NCBI RefSeq assembly: GCF_017353255.1
Contig: NZ_JAFMYU010000002.1
Coordinates: 398,897-462,896 of the forward strand
Direction: 5' to 3'
Source: Fibrella aquatilis
GTDB lineage: Bacteria > Bacteroidota > Bacteroidia > Cytophagales > Spirosomataceae
Length of the DNA stretch: 64,000 nucleotides
Both the position numbers and the translations under genes were made by a program. Below, in pieces: positions 34,279 to 43,070 of this stretch (positions within the stretch are counted from its first letter, which is position 1; each line of letters opens with the position of its first letter). A model generated the notes under the pieces. It did not search any database. It worked only from the letters and a program-made list of their open reading frames with translations, and had not been told where the DNA came from.

Positions 34279-34333
34279 CGATGCCGATTTTTAAACGCTT
34301 TTCTCATTGCTAACTTGTTGATTACTAACCACT

Positions 34334-37330
34334 ATGAACCAATTTCTATTGCTAAACCGCATCCTTATGCGAAGTTTCGCCTCGTTTGCGCTGGCCCTGC
34401 TGGCCATCACCGTCACGCTGGCCCGGCCCGGTATGGGGCAGGACGTGCTGAACAAACCCGTGACCCTGACGCTTGAAAACGTCGAACTGCGCGACGTACT
34501 GGCCGGGCTGGAAAACCAGGCCGACGTGCGGTTCATTCACAGCCCCACAGCCATTCAGGCCGGTCGCCGGGTGTCGGTGGCGGCACGGCACGAGCGGCTG
34601 TCGGTGGTGCTCGACCGGCTGCTGACGCCCCTGGCTATCGACTATTCGGTAGTGGCGGGGCAGATTTTGCTGAGTGTTCACCAGGCTAACGCGGCAGAAA
34701 GCCCAAAAAACGACGGCAGCCCCGCCCCGCAGGAGCAATCCTACACAGGGCGGGTGATCACGGTGGCGGGCGACGCACTGCCCGGCGTGAACCTGGCCAT
34801 CAGAGGTACCAACCGCGGGGCTAGTACCGACGTCGACGGTAAGTTCAGGATTGCGGCCAACCCCGGCGAGGTGCTGGTGTTCTCGTTTATCGGCTACGCC
34901 AATCAGCAGGTGACGCTGGGCGATCAGCTCGATCTGCAGATCAAACTGGTTGAGTCAGCCGACCTGTTGCAGGAGGTAACGGTGATTGGTTCACGCGGTC
35001 GTCCTCGTACCGACGTTGAGCGCCCTGTACCCGTCGATGTGGTGAGCAGCAAGGAGTTACAGGCTACAGGGCAGGTAGACCTGGGGCAGATGGTGCAGTA
35101 TAATTCACCTTCGTTCAACTCGGCCAAGACAGGTGTCAACGGCGTGGCCAACTACGCCGACCCTGCCACCCTCCGTGGCCTCTCGCCCGATCAGGTGCTG
35201 GTGCTGGTAGATGGCAAACGTCGCCACCAATTTTCGGCGCTGAACCTGAACCAGACGGTGGGCCTTGGCACGGTGGTCACTGACCTGAACTCGATTCCGG
35301 CACTGGCGCTTGACCGGATGGAAATCCTGCGCGATGGTGCCGCTGCCCAGTACGGGTCAGATGCCATTGCGGGCATTGTGAACCTGGCGCTGAACAAGAG
35401 CGTGGGCGTGGGCACCTTGAAAACGCAGTATGGTCAGACCAGTAAAGGTGACGGCGCGGGCTACCTGACGGCGCTCAACTACGGCTTCCGCCTGGGCAAG
35501 CCCGGCAGTTACCTGAACCTGACCATGCACTACCAGTATACGGGGGGCACCAACCGGTCTGACCCGTATCTGGGTAATATCTACAACGCCACGAAGGCCA
35601 AAGAAGACAGCATCCGGCGGGTGCGGGGGGTATGGCCAGTGGGGGCACCGTTTACGGTGGGTGTCTATGGCAGCAACCAGACCAAGGCCTTGCAGGGGTT
35701 TTATAACCTGGGTATGCCCCTGAGCCGGGGTTGGTCGATCTACAGCTTCGGCGGCTATTCGCGGAAAGACATTCTGGCCTACGGGTTCTTCCGCAATGCC
35801 ACGCCCAGCAACGCCAACTCCACGCCCGAACTTTTCCCCGACGGCTACGTGCCCCAACTGCCCGGCACCAGCGTGGACTACTCGACCGTGGTGGGCCTGA
35901 ACCGCAAAGTAGGTGCGGGCTGGAACCTCGATTTCAGCACCGGCTACGGCTACAACTACCTCGACATGTGGGCCAACAATACCACCAACCCATCGCTGGG
36001 GGCGGCTTCGCCCACCAATTTCTACGTGGGCCGGTCGGGGTTTGGGCAGAGCACTACCGAGGCCAACCTGTCGAAGAACTACACGGGCCTTTTCGGGACT
36101 AAATCGTTGAATCTGGCCTTCGGCGGGCAATATCGTGTGGATCAATTTGAACTGGCTCAGGGCAGCGCCGAGTCGTATAGCGTGGGTCCGCTGGCCAAAA
36201 CCAAAAACAAAGCGCCTGGTTCAAGCGGCCGCCCCGGCATTGCGCCCGAAGACCAGACCAATACCACCCGCAGCAACCTAGGCCTGTATGCCGACGTAGA
36301 AAGCGACCTCAGCGACCGGTTGCTGGTAGCCGCCGCCCTGCGCTACGAAAACTACAGCGACTTTGGCAGCAACGTGTCGGGTAAGCTGGCCGCGCGGATT
36401 AAACTAAGCGAGAGCATCTCGCTCCGGGGGTCGATCAACAAGGGTTTCCGGGCACCGTCGCTGCAACAGACATTCAACAGCCAAACCACCTCTACGGTGC
36501 AATCGGGTGCCATTGTGCAGACCAAGCAACTGCCCAGTAATGATGCCCGGCTGGCGCAGATTGGCATTGAAAACCCCAAAGCCGAAACCTCGTGGAACTA
36601 CAATCTGGGTCTGACTGCCAAAGCCGGGAGTGACTTCATCGTGACCCTCGACGCGTACCAGATCGACATCACCGACCGGATCATCGAGAGTGAGCGGATG
36701 ATTATCAAGGACATCACAGCCTTGAAAACGCGGTTTGTGGGCCTGAGCGAGATTCGCTTTTTCACCAACGCGATCAATACCAGCACCAAAGGCATTGACT
36801 TTGTGACGAGCTACAAACACAATTTCAGCCCCCGCAGCCGGTTCAATGCCAGCCTGGCTTTCACGCTGAACCAGACCAAGATCACGAGTACTAAAGCCAC
36901 CCCATCGGCCCTGCAACTGGATACTCCCAAACCGATTCTGTTGATCGACACGGTGAGCATTGGCCTGATCGAAACGGCACAACCCCGCCAGAAGATCCTG
37001 CTCTCGCTGGGTTACAGCTACGGCAAAGTGGGCCTGAACGTGCGCTCGTCGTACTTTGGTGAGGTAACGGCCTGGGAAAAACCCGCCGGTAAACCCCACG
37101 TGAGTCAGACCTTCGGCGGCAAAAACCTGGTCGACCTGACGGTGATATACAACCCCATCAAGGCCCTGTCGATTTCGCTTGGCGGTAACAACATCTTCGA
37201 TGTCTACCCCGACAAAGTGATTGCCACCTCGGCTGCCTATTCCAACGGCGAAATTCCCTACAGCCGCAACGTGAGCCAATTCGGCTTCAACGGCGCCTAC
37301 TACTACGCCAACGCGACGATTACGTTTTAA
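34334..37330 (+). CDS. TonB-dependent outer-membrane receptor with STN signalling domain
   Basis: 998 residues. Signal peptide about 1-35; STN secretin/TonB N-terminal domain ('LTLENVELRDVLAGLENQADVRFI', residues 48-120); carboxypeptidase-regulatory-like domain ('GRVITVAGDALPGVNLAIRGTNRGASTDVDGKF'); plug ('LRGLSPDQVLVLVDGKRRHQ', 'RMEILRDGAAAQYGSDAIAG'); and a 22-strand-type barrel ending in aromatic F. With the upstream sigma and FecR genes it should both import a ligand and signal its presence. No SusD partner follows, which favours iron-siderophore or small-molecule uptake over glycan uptake. The ligand is not predictable. Confidence 0.94.
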   Translation: MNQFLLLNRILMRSFASFALALLAITVTLARPGMGQDVLNKPVTLTLENVELRDVLAGLENQADVRFIHSPTAIQAGRRVSVAARHERLSVVLDRLLTPLAIDYSVVAGQILLSVHQANAAESPKNDGSPAPQEQSYTGRVITVAGDALPGVNLAIRGTNRGASTDVDGKFRIAANPGEVLVFSFIGYANQQVTLGDQLDLQIKLVESADLLQEVTVIGSRGRPRTDVERPVPVDVVSSKELQATGQVDLGQMVQYNSPSFNSAKTGVNGVANYADPATLRGLSPDQVLVLVDGKRRHQFSALNLNQTVGLGTVVTDLNSIPALALDRMEILRDGAAAQYGSDAIAGIVNLALNKSVGVGTLKTQYGQTSKGDGAGYLTALNYGFRLGKPGSYLNLTMHYQYTGGTNRSDPYLGNIYNATKAKEDSIRRVRGVWPVGAPFTVGVYGSNQTKALQGFYNLGMPLSRGWSIYSFGGYSRKDILAYGFFRNATPSNANSTPELFPDGYVPQLPGTSVDYSTVVGLNRKVGAGWNLDFSTGYGYNYLDMWANNTTNPSLGAASPTNFYVGRSGFGQSTTEANLSKNYTGLFGTKSLNLAFGGQYRVDQFELAQGSAESYSVGPLAKTKNKAPGSSGRPGIAPEDQTNTTRSNLGLYADVESDLSDRLLVAAALRYENYSDFGSNVSGKLAARIKLSESISLRGSINKGFRAPSLQQTFNSQTTSTVQSGAIVQTKQLPSNDARLAQIGIENPKAETSWNYNLGLTAKAGSDFIVTLDAYQIDITDRIIESERMIIKDITALKTRFVGLSEIRFFTNAINTSTKGIDFVTSYKHNFSPRSRFNASLAFTLNQTKITSTKATPSALQLDTPKPILLIDTVSIGLIETAQPRQKILLSLGYSYGKVGLNVRSSYFGEVTAWEKPAGKPHVSQTFGGKNLVDLTVIYNPIKALSISLGGNNIFDVYPDKVIATSAAYSNGEIPYSRNVSQFGFNGAYYYANATITF

Positions 37331-37338
37331 TGTAAAAA

Positions 37339-37407
37339 TAGCCCCCCAGCCCCCGAAGGGGGAATGCTTACGCAAGCGCAGTTCCCCCTTCGGGGGCTGG
37401 GGGGCTA
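37339..37407 (+). terminator. 26-bp perfect hairpin after the TonB receptor
   Basis: Arms 37339-37364 and 37382-37407 (tagccccccagcccccgaag... and complement) are perfect with a 17-base loop. It begins 8 bases after the receptor stop codon and ends before the AEC gene. Each arm contains a smaller palindrome (cccccgaaggggg). No U-run follows. Confidence 0.8.
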
Positions 37408-37425
37408 CTCTTTCACCATTCGTCA

Positions 37426-38322
37426 ATGGCTTCCCTCGCGCTCCTGCTAACCTGCCTTTTCCTTGGCGTTACGTTGCGGCGGTGGTTGCCGGAATCGGCG
37501 CCGCTGGTGCTGAACCGGGTGCTGGTGGGCGTATTTATTCCGGCGTTGACGCTGCTCTACGTGGCCGAACTGCACTTCGACAGTAGGCTGCTGTTGCCCG
37601 TTCTGGCCCCGTACCTCGTTTTTGGCGGTGGTTGCGCCTTTATCTGGACTATCGGCAGTCGGCTGAGTTTCGACCGGGCCACGCTGGGGGCGCTGCTGCT
37701 CACGGGGGGCATCAGCAGTATCTCGTTTGTGGGGTTTCCTATTTTTGAGTGGGTTTATGGTCGGCCGGGGCTAGAGGCGGGTATCCTGATGAGTCAGGCC
37801 GGGACGTTTGTCATCTGCGTCACCTTCGGCGTGGGGTTGGCTTCGTGGCTGGCTGCCGAAGAGCCGTCGGTGGGGAAGATGCTGCGCGACATGGTCCGGT
37901 TTCCGCCGTTTCTGGCGTTTGTAGTGGCCCTGCTGGCTAATGTGCTGGGCTACGTTCACCCACCCGTTGTGCGCGATTTGCTCACCAAACTGAGTAGCCC
38001 ATTCACGGTTATTGCCCTATTGTCGGTAGGCATGCAAATCCGATTTCGAGTGCCAAAGCAGAATAAAAACGCACTGTTATTGGGCTTAGGCTATAAATTG
38101 CTGCTGGCTCCGCTGCTGGTATTCGTGGTTTACAAACTGACGCTGAGCCAACACGGCTGGCTACCCGACCTCTGCGTGCTGGGTTCGGCGCTGGGACCCA
38201 TGAACACCGCCGCCGTGCTGGCCACCCAATACAACCTCAACCCATCCCTGGCTGCCCAAATGGTCGGCCTCGGTATTCCCCTTTCGTTTTTTGGTATCTA
38301 CCTGATTTATAATATGTTATGA
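37426..38322 (+). CDS. AEC family transporter (auxin efflux carrier-like)
   Basis: A 298-residue integral membrane protein with about ten hydrophobic helices in two repeats, matching the AEC/PIN-like family ('PESAPLVLNRVLVGVFIPALTLLYV', 'SSPFTVIALLSVGMQIRF', 'LGPMNTAAVLATQYNLNPSLAAQMVGLGIPLSF'). Bacterial members export or exchange organic anions such as malate. Its position before a dicarboxylate symporter and malic enzyme suits that, but each gene is separated by a long inverted repeat, so they are not clearly one operon. Confidence 0.87.
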   Translation: MASLALLLTCLFLGVTLRRWLPESAPLVLNRVLVGVFIPALTLLYVAELHFDSRLLLPVLAPYLVFGGGCAFIWTIGSRLSFDRATLGALLLTGGISSISFVGFPIFEWVYGRPGLEAGILMSQAGTFVICVTFGVGLASWLAAEEPSVGKMLRDMVRFPPFLAFVVALLANVLGYVHPPVVRDLLTKLSSPFTVIALLSVGMQIRFRVPKQNKNALLLGLGYKLLLAPLLVFVVYKLTLSQHGWLPDLCVLGSALGPMNTAAVLATQYNLNPSLAAQMVGLGIPLSFFGIYLIYNML

Positions 38323-38432
38323 GACGTTGGAGGCTGGATGTTGGATATTGGATGCTGGATGCTGAATAGTGAATATTGAGTGTCTAAGTCCAATTCTAGC
38401 ATCCAATGTCCAACATCCAGCCTCCAACGTCT
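38322..38432. repeat. 35-bp inverted repeat, one mismatch
   Basis: Arms 38322-38356 and 38398-38432, words of the type ggatgttggatattggatgc. The left arm begins at the last base of the AEC stop codon; the right arm ends 9 bases before the symporter start. The loop is 41 bases. Confidence 0.88.
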
Positions 38433-38441
38433 ATCTGTCCT

Positions 38442-39737
38442 ATGAAAAAACTCGTTACGAACCTCACCTTCTGGGTACTCACCGCCATTACGCTGGGTGT
38501 GTTGCTGGGCCATTTTCGGCCTGATCTGGCGCTGCTGCCTATTCTCGATGCGCCGCTGAAAGGCCGGTTTATGGGGCAGGAACTCACCATCGGGGCCGCC
38601 ATCAGCGAATTTCTGAGCGGCTGTTTCATCAGCCTTGTCAAGCTCTTTATCAGCCCCATCATTTTCCTCACCATCACGCTCGGCATTGTCAGCATGGGTG
38701 ATTTGAAAAAGGTGGGCAAAGTGGGGGCGAAGGCCCTGCTTTATTTCGAGGTCGTAACTACTGTGGCCCTGCTCATCGGCGTGGTCGTAGCCAACGTCAT
38801 CCGCCCCGGCGATGGCGTGGTGACGTCGGCCTTGAAAGGAGGCGATATTTCCAAATATACCAAGACCGCACAGGCGTTCAGCTGGTGGAAATTTCTGATG
38901 GACAACGTCACGCTGCAAGTGCTGATCGCGGCCATCGTTGTTGGTATCATTCTGAGCCAATACGCTGGCCGTGAGCGTATTGTGGCCGTGATGAACCGGT
39001 TGTCGAAGATCATTTTTGTGGGCTTGCACAAGGTGATGCTGCTGGCGCCCATCGGTGCATTTGGCGGTATGGCCTACACCATCGGTAAGTTCGGGCTGGG
39101 TACGTTGCTGCCCCTGGCCAAGCTCATGGGTACGGTCTATACCACCATGGCCCTGTTCATTTTCGGGGTACTGGGCCTGATCCTGCGCTCATGTCACGTG
39201 CCGCTGCTGGGGTTCCTGCGCTACATCCGCGAAGAACTGCTGATCGTGCTGGGCACGTCGTCGTCAGAGGCGGGGTTGCCCTCGCTGATGGAAAAACTCG
39301 AGCGCATGGGCTGCGCCAAATCGGTGGTGGGGCTAGTGGTGCCTGCGGGCTACTCATTCAACCTCGACGGCACTACAATCTATCTCTCCATGGCCACGAT
39401 CTTTCTGGCCCAGGTCTTCAACGTGCAACTCAGCTGGGAGCAGCTGCTCACGATCATCGGCATCCTCATGGTGACCTCAAAAGGGGCCGCAGGGGTCACC
39501 GGCAGCGGTTTTGTGGTGCTGGCCAGTACGCTCACGGCCATCAACGTGATCCCCGTAGAAGGCCTGGCGCTGCTGCTGGGCGTAGACCGGTTTATGTCGG
39601 AAGCCCGCAGCATCACCAACTTCATCGGCAACGGCGTGGCCACCGTCTGGCTCGCCAACAACGAAAAAGCCTTCGACCGCACCGCCATGCAACGCGCCTT
39701 CGGCGAGGTAGAGAAACTTGAAAAAGTAACGGCTTAA
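38442..39737 (+). CDS. Cation:dicarboxylate symporter (DctA/GltP family)
   Basis: A 431-residue transporter of the DAACS family. Eight membrane helices and two re-entrant loops are indicated by 'LGTSSSEAGLPSLMEKLE' (serine-rich hairpin HP1), 'VPAGYSFNLDGTTIYLS' (unwound helix with NLDGT) and 'TSKGAAGVTGSGFVVLASTL' (HP2). The family takes up C4-dicarboxylates or glutamate/aspartate with Na+ or H+. The NADP-malic enzyme gene follows (165-bp gap), which supports succinate, fumarate or malate as substrate. The start at 38442 follows the inverted repeat arm. Confidence 0.93.
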   Translation: MKKLVTNLTFWVLTAITLGVLLGHFRPDLALLPILDAPLKGRFMGQELTIGAAISEFLSGCFISLVKLFISPIIFLTITLGIVSMGDLKKVGKVGAKALLYFEVVTTVALLIGVVVANVIRPGDGVVTSALKGGDISKYTKTAQAFSWWKFLMDNVTLQVLIAAIVVGIILSQYAGRERIVAVMNRLSKIIFVGLHKVMLLAPIGAFGGMAYTIGKFGLGTLLPLAKLMGTVYTTMALFIFGVLGLILRSCHVPLLGFLRYIREELLIVLGTSSSEAGLPSLMEKLERMGCAKSVVGLVVPAGYSFNLDGTTIYLSMATIFLAQVFNVQLSWEQLLTIIGILMVTSKGAAGVTGSGFVVLASTLTAINVIPVEGLALLLGVDRFMSEARSITNFIGNGVATVWLANNEKAFDRTAMQRAFGEVEKLEKVTA

Positions 39738-39775
39738 GGCGGGGAAGGGTGTAATTTTGAGGTTAGTTTAATTCG

Positions 39776-39891
39776 TTGGCTCGGCCTGGCCCCCCGCCCT
39801 AAAGGGGGCCTTGCTTGCGCACAAGTAGCCAGGCTGACGACTTTACGCGCAAGCAAGGCTCCCTTTAGGGCGGGGGGCCAGGCCGAGCCAA
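39776..39891. repeat. 45-bp inverted repeat, one mismatch
   Basis: Arms 39776-39820 and 39847-39891 (ggcctggccccccgcccta words) pair 44 of 45, with a 26-base loop. It lies 12 bases before the malic enzyme start, in the leader between two genes of the same direction. Confidence 0.9.
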
Positions 39892-39902
39892 CATTTAAGT
39901 TC

Positions 39903-42176
39903 ATGACCAACACTTCCTCAGCCAATAAACTCCGCGAAGACGCCCTGCATTACCACGCCAAGGGCCGTCCCGGAAAGATTGAAATTACCCCCACCAAAGA
40001 AACTGAGAATCAGCGCGATCTATCGCTGGCCTATTCGCCAGGAGTGGCCGAACCCTGCCTCGCCATCGCCGATCAGCCCGAACGCGCCTATGATTACACG
40101 GCCAAGGGCAACCTCGTGGCGGTCATCTCCAACGGTACCGCCGTGCTCGGTTTGGGCAACATCGGGGCCGTGGCATCCAAGCCGGTGATGGAGGGGAAAA
40201 GCCTGCTCTTCAAAATCTACGCCGACATCGACGCCTTCGATATCGAGCTGGATACCACCGATGTCGAGGAGTTTATCCGCACCGTTAAGATCCTGGAACC
40301 CACCTTTGGCGGGGTCAATCTGGAGGACATCAAAGCTCCCGAATGCTTCGAGATTGAGCGGCGGCTGCGGGCCGAACTGAACATCCCCGTCATGCACGAC
40401 GATCAGCACGGCACGGCCATTACCTCTGGCGCGGCCCTGCTGAATGCGCTGGAAATAGCTGATAAACAGATTGATACGATCAAACTGGTGGTGAACGGAG
40501 CCGGTGCCGCCGCCACCGCCTGCCTCGATCTCTACGTCGATCTGGGGGTGTTGCCCGACAATATTACCGTGTTTGATAAGGATGGACTGCTGACCAAAGA
40601 CCGGACGAATCTGGTGGGCAATCAGTATAAATACACCACCGACCGCCACCCGGAGGGCTACACCCTGGCCGACGCCATGGTGGGTGCCGACGTGTTTCTG
40701 GGTCTGAGCGTGGGCGGGGTTGTTTCGCAAGACATGATCAGGAGCATGGCCCCCGGCGCTATTGTCTTTGCCATGGCCAACCCCAATCCCGAAATCACCT
40801 ACGAAGACGCTACCGCCGCCCGCCCCGACATCATCATGGCCACGGGCCGGTCCGACTTCCCGAATCAGGTCAACAACGTGCTCGGTTTTCCCTACATCTT
40901 CCGGGGGGCGCTCGACGTGCGGGCTACTGAGATCAACGAGGCCATGAAACTCGCCGCCGTGCGTGCCTTAGCTACGCTGGCTAAACTGCCTGTTCCTGAA
41001 GCGGTTAGTCGTAGTTACGGCACCGATGGCCTGGTCTTTGGCCGGACGTATATCCTGCCCAAGCCCACCGACCCACGGCTGTTAACCATTGTGGCCCCTG
41101 CCGTTGCCAAAGCCGCGATGGACTCGGGTGTGGCGCGAAAACAGATTACCGACTGGGCCGATTACGACATGCAGCTCTCGCGGCGGCAGGGTCTCGACAA
41201 TTCGTTTATCCGTCGCCTCACCCGGCAGGCGCAGCAGTCGCCCAAGCGCGTGGTGTTTACCGACGGCGAAAACCTGAGTGTGCTCCGGGCCGTGGCTGAG
41301 GTGCGCGAGCAGAAAATGGCCATACCCATTTTGCTCGGCAACCCGCAGACGATCAACAAGATACTCGCCGACCATAATATGAACCTCGGCGATACGCTCA
41401 TCATCGACCACCGGTCGCCGAAACAGGATAAGGTGCGGGAAAAGTACGCGCAGTTGCTCTACGAAAAACGTAAGCGCAAAGGCCTGACCCTCATTGAGGC
41501 CCACAACCTCATGCGCGACCGCAACTATTTCGGCACCGTGCTGCTGGAGATTGGTGAGGCCGACGTGCTCATTTCGGGCCTCACGCGCAACTACCCCCAA
41601 ACGCTCCGCCCCGCCTTGCAGGTCATTGGTCGGCAGCCGGGCATCCGCAAGGTGTCGGGTATGTACGTGTTGCTGTCGCGGTTTGGGCCGTTGTTTCTCT
41701 CGGACACCACGGTGAACATGAACCCCACCACCGACGAGATCGTGGAGATTGCCGAGACTACCGCCCACGCCGTGCGCCGATTGGGCATTGAACCCCGCAT
41801 TGCGCTGCTCTCATACTCTACGTTCGGCAGCGCCACCGGCGACGATGCCGAGAAGATGCAGGCGGCCACCGCCATTCTCCAGGCCCGCCACCCCGACTGG
41901 GTTGTGGACGGTGAAATGCAGGCGCACTTGCCGTTCAATCAGGAGCTTATGCGCGAGTCGTACGCTTTCTCGCCCTTCGCCGAGCAGCCCGCCAACGTCC
42001 TTATTTTCCCGAGCCTGGCGGCATCGAACATTGCCTATAACCTGCTGAAAGAGATTGGCCGCATCGAGAAAATCGGCCCCGTGCTCATGGGTATCCGCAA
42101 GCCCGTCCACGTCCTCCAGCTAGGCAGCACCGTCCGCGAAATCGTGAACATGGTAGCCATTGCCGTGGCTGATTAG
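39903..42176 (+). CDS. maeB: NADP-dependent malic enzyme with C-terminal phosphotransacetylase-like domain
   Basis: A 757-residue enzyme for oxidative decarboxylation of malate to pyruvate with NADPH formation. Residues 1-430 form the malic enzyme part ('[11 protein letters not shown]', '[23 protein letters not shown]', '[21 protein letters not shown]', '[15 protein letters not shown]'). Residues 430-757 form a phosphate acetyltransferase-like domain thought to be regulatory ('[20 protein letters not shown]', '[11 protein letters not shown]'). This is the usual MaeB architecture and length. The last 47 bp, including the stop, are repeated at 42891-42937 beyond a HicBA module. Confidence 0.96.
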   Translation: MTNTSSANKLREDALHYHAKGRPGKIEITPTKETENQRDLSLAYSPGVAEPCLAIADQPERAYDYTAKGNLVAVISNGTAVLGLGNIGAVASKPVMEGKSLLFKIYADIDAFDIELDTTDVEEFIRTVKILEPTFGGVNLEDIKAPECFEIERRLRAELNIPVMHDDQHGTAITSGAALLNALEIADKQIDTIKLVVNGAGAAATACLDLYVDLGVLPDNITVFDKDGLLTKDRTNLVGNQYKYTTDRHPEGYTLADAMVGADVFLGLSVGGVVSQDMIRSMAPGAIVFAMANPNPEITYEDATAARPDIIMATGRSDFPNQVNNVLGFPYIFRGALDVRATEINEAMKLAAVRALATLAKLPVPEAVSRSYGTDGLVFGRTYILPKPTDPRLLTIVAPAVAKAAMDSGVARKQITDWADYDMQLSRRQGLDNSFIRRLTRQAQQSPKRVVFTDGENLSVLRAVAEVREQKMAIPILLGNPQTINKILADHNMNLGDTLIIDHRSPKQDKVREKYAQLLYEKRKRKGLTLIEAHNLMRDRNYFGTVLLEIGEADVLISGLTRNYPQTLRPALQVIGRQPGIRKVSGMYVLLSRFGPLFLSDTTVNMNPTTDEIVEIAETTAHAVRRLGIEPRIALLSYSTFGSATGDDAEKMQAATAILQARHPDWVVDGEMQAHLPFNQELMRESYAFSPFAEQPANVLIFPSLAASNIAYNLLKEIGRIEKIGPVLMGIRKPVHVLQLGSTVREIVNMVAIAVAD

Positions 42177-42260
42177 GGGTGGGTTTTGGTGCGGTCTAGT
42201 TGCAGCAATCAACTTTCAGCAAAACGCGTTATCATTGTATCAAGCTAAAAAAGAATAGAA

Positions 42261-42635
42261 GTGGATAAAAAGTTGGAGGAATCACTGAAACTCGATCTCA
42301 AGCGAAAGGTGGCACACACGGGTTTGAGGATGTTAGTGTTTTCTAGGGATGGACAAAGCATTGTGTTCCTACCGTCTCTTAACCTAACAGCTTATGGTGA
42401 TTCGGAGTCAGAAGCTACTGACATGCTACAAATTGTACTCAAAGATTACTTTGATAACTTGTTTGCGTTGACAGAACAGCAGGCGATGCAGGAGCTAAAG
42501 CAATATGGCTGGATCCGTAAACCGTTTTTGGCTAAGCAGTTGCGAAATGTACAATTCCTTGACGTAGAGACTATTAAACAGAATTTTGAGCTGCCAGCCG
42601 AAACCCAAATTCGGGAGGAGTACATGACGGCATAG
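42261..42635 (+). CDS. HicB-like antitoxin
   Basis: A 124-residue protein with a HicB-type N-terminal fold: 'LRMLVFSRDGQSIVFLPSLNLTAYGDSESEATDMLQIVLKDYFDNL', as in long HicB-like antitoxins of Bacteroidota. The start is GTG at 42261. The last codon before the stop is followed directly by the toxin ATG (0-bp gap), so the two are translationally coupled. GC is lower than in maeB, consistent with insertion. Antitoxin-first order is the reverse of classical hicAB but common in this phylum. It should neutralise the HicA-like protein and repress the operon. Confidence 0.8.
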   Translation: MDKKLEESLKLDLKRKVAHTGLRMLVFSRDGQSIVFLPSLNLTAYGDSESEATDMLQIVLKDYFDNLFALTEQQAMQELKQYGWIRKPFLAKQLRNVQFLDVETIKQNFELPAETQIREEYMTA

Positions 42636-42872
42636 ATGGGCAAGATTGATTCCGTAACGGTCCGATGTTGGATTGCCTTTCTTGAATTTAAGGGGTGTAG
42701 CTATAAATCGACTGAAGCATCTCACGAAAAATGGCGATGCCCAGGTTGTGTCAGATCCATCATCTTCCGGGGCGCTCAAAAAGAAATCCCGTTCTTCCAC
42801 ATTGCTTCTAATCTGAAGTCGATGGGCGTTGATAAAAAAGAGTTTAAGGATTGGCTCGAGAAAAATTGTTGA
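42636..42872 (+). CDS. HicA-like mRNA interferase toxin
   Basis: A 78-residue protein of the HicA (YcfA) double-stranded RNA-binding-like fold: 'WIAFLEFKGCSYKSTEASHEKW' with the catalytic histidine in 'SHEKW', and 'IASNLKSMGVDKKEFKDWLEKN' at the C-terminus. HicA cleaves mRNA when not bound by its antitoxin. Two extra cysteines (CPGC) replace the usual residues in the middle strand. It immediately follows the antitoxin stop and lies 18 bp before the duplicated maeB tail. Confidence 0.82.
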   Translation: MGKIDSVTVRCWIAFLEFKGCSYKSTEASHEKWRCPGCVRSIIFRGAQKEIPFFHIASNLKSMGVDKKEFKDWLEKNC

Positions 42873-42890
42873 TGGTACAAATCCACAAGC

Positions 42891-42937
42891 CCGTCCGCGA
42901 AATCGTGAACATGGTAGCCATTGCCGTGGCTGATTAG
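42891..42937 (+). pseudogene. Duplicated 3' fragment of maeB
   Basis: Identical to the last 47 bp of maeB including its stop. The upstream bases also read in frame as '[18 protein letters not shown]', which is the maeB C-terminus lacking nine internal residues. It has no start and is not a gene; it marks one end of the inserted segment. Confidence 0.88.
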
Positions 42938-42961
42938 AGCTGGATTTTGGTGGTTTTTTTA

Positions 42962-43042
42962 TCATCCCGACGACAGGAGGTATCTAGTTTCCTAATGCAG
43001 AATCTGCCCGAAGGGAGGTAGATCCCTCCTGTCGTCGGGATG
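42962..43042. terminator. 19-bp perfect hairpin before the subtilase 3' end
   Basis: Arms 42962-42980 and 43024-43042 (tcatcccgacgacaggagg and complement) are perfect. Flanking T-run (42954-42960) and A-run (43045-43050) extend an imperfect stem to about 40 bp and give U-tracts in both directions. It lies between the maeB fragment and the convergent S8 gene. Confidence 0.75.
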
Positions 43043-43070
43043 ACAAAAAATCACCAAAACCCACCCCCTC

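Larger units (their letters stand above)
42130..42952. repeat. Direct repeats of the maeB 3' end bracketing a HicBA module
   Basis: Bases 42130-42176 and 42891-42937 are identical over 47 bp. With three mismatches the match runs on to 42191 and 42952 (62 bp). Between the copies lie 714 bp with the two toxin-antitoxin genes. Copy 2 also keeps a short upstream match ('aagcccgtcc'), implying that the original duplication was longer and lost 27 bp in frame. Confidence 0.92.

Noticed and set aside
42261..42872. Integrative element with its own integrase
   Set aside because: Only the two toxin-antitoxin genes lie between the duplicated maeB ends; no recombinase gene is present.
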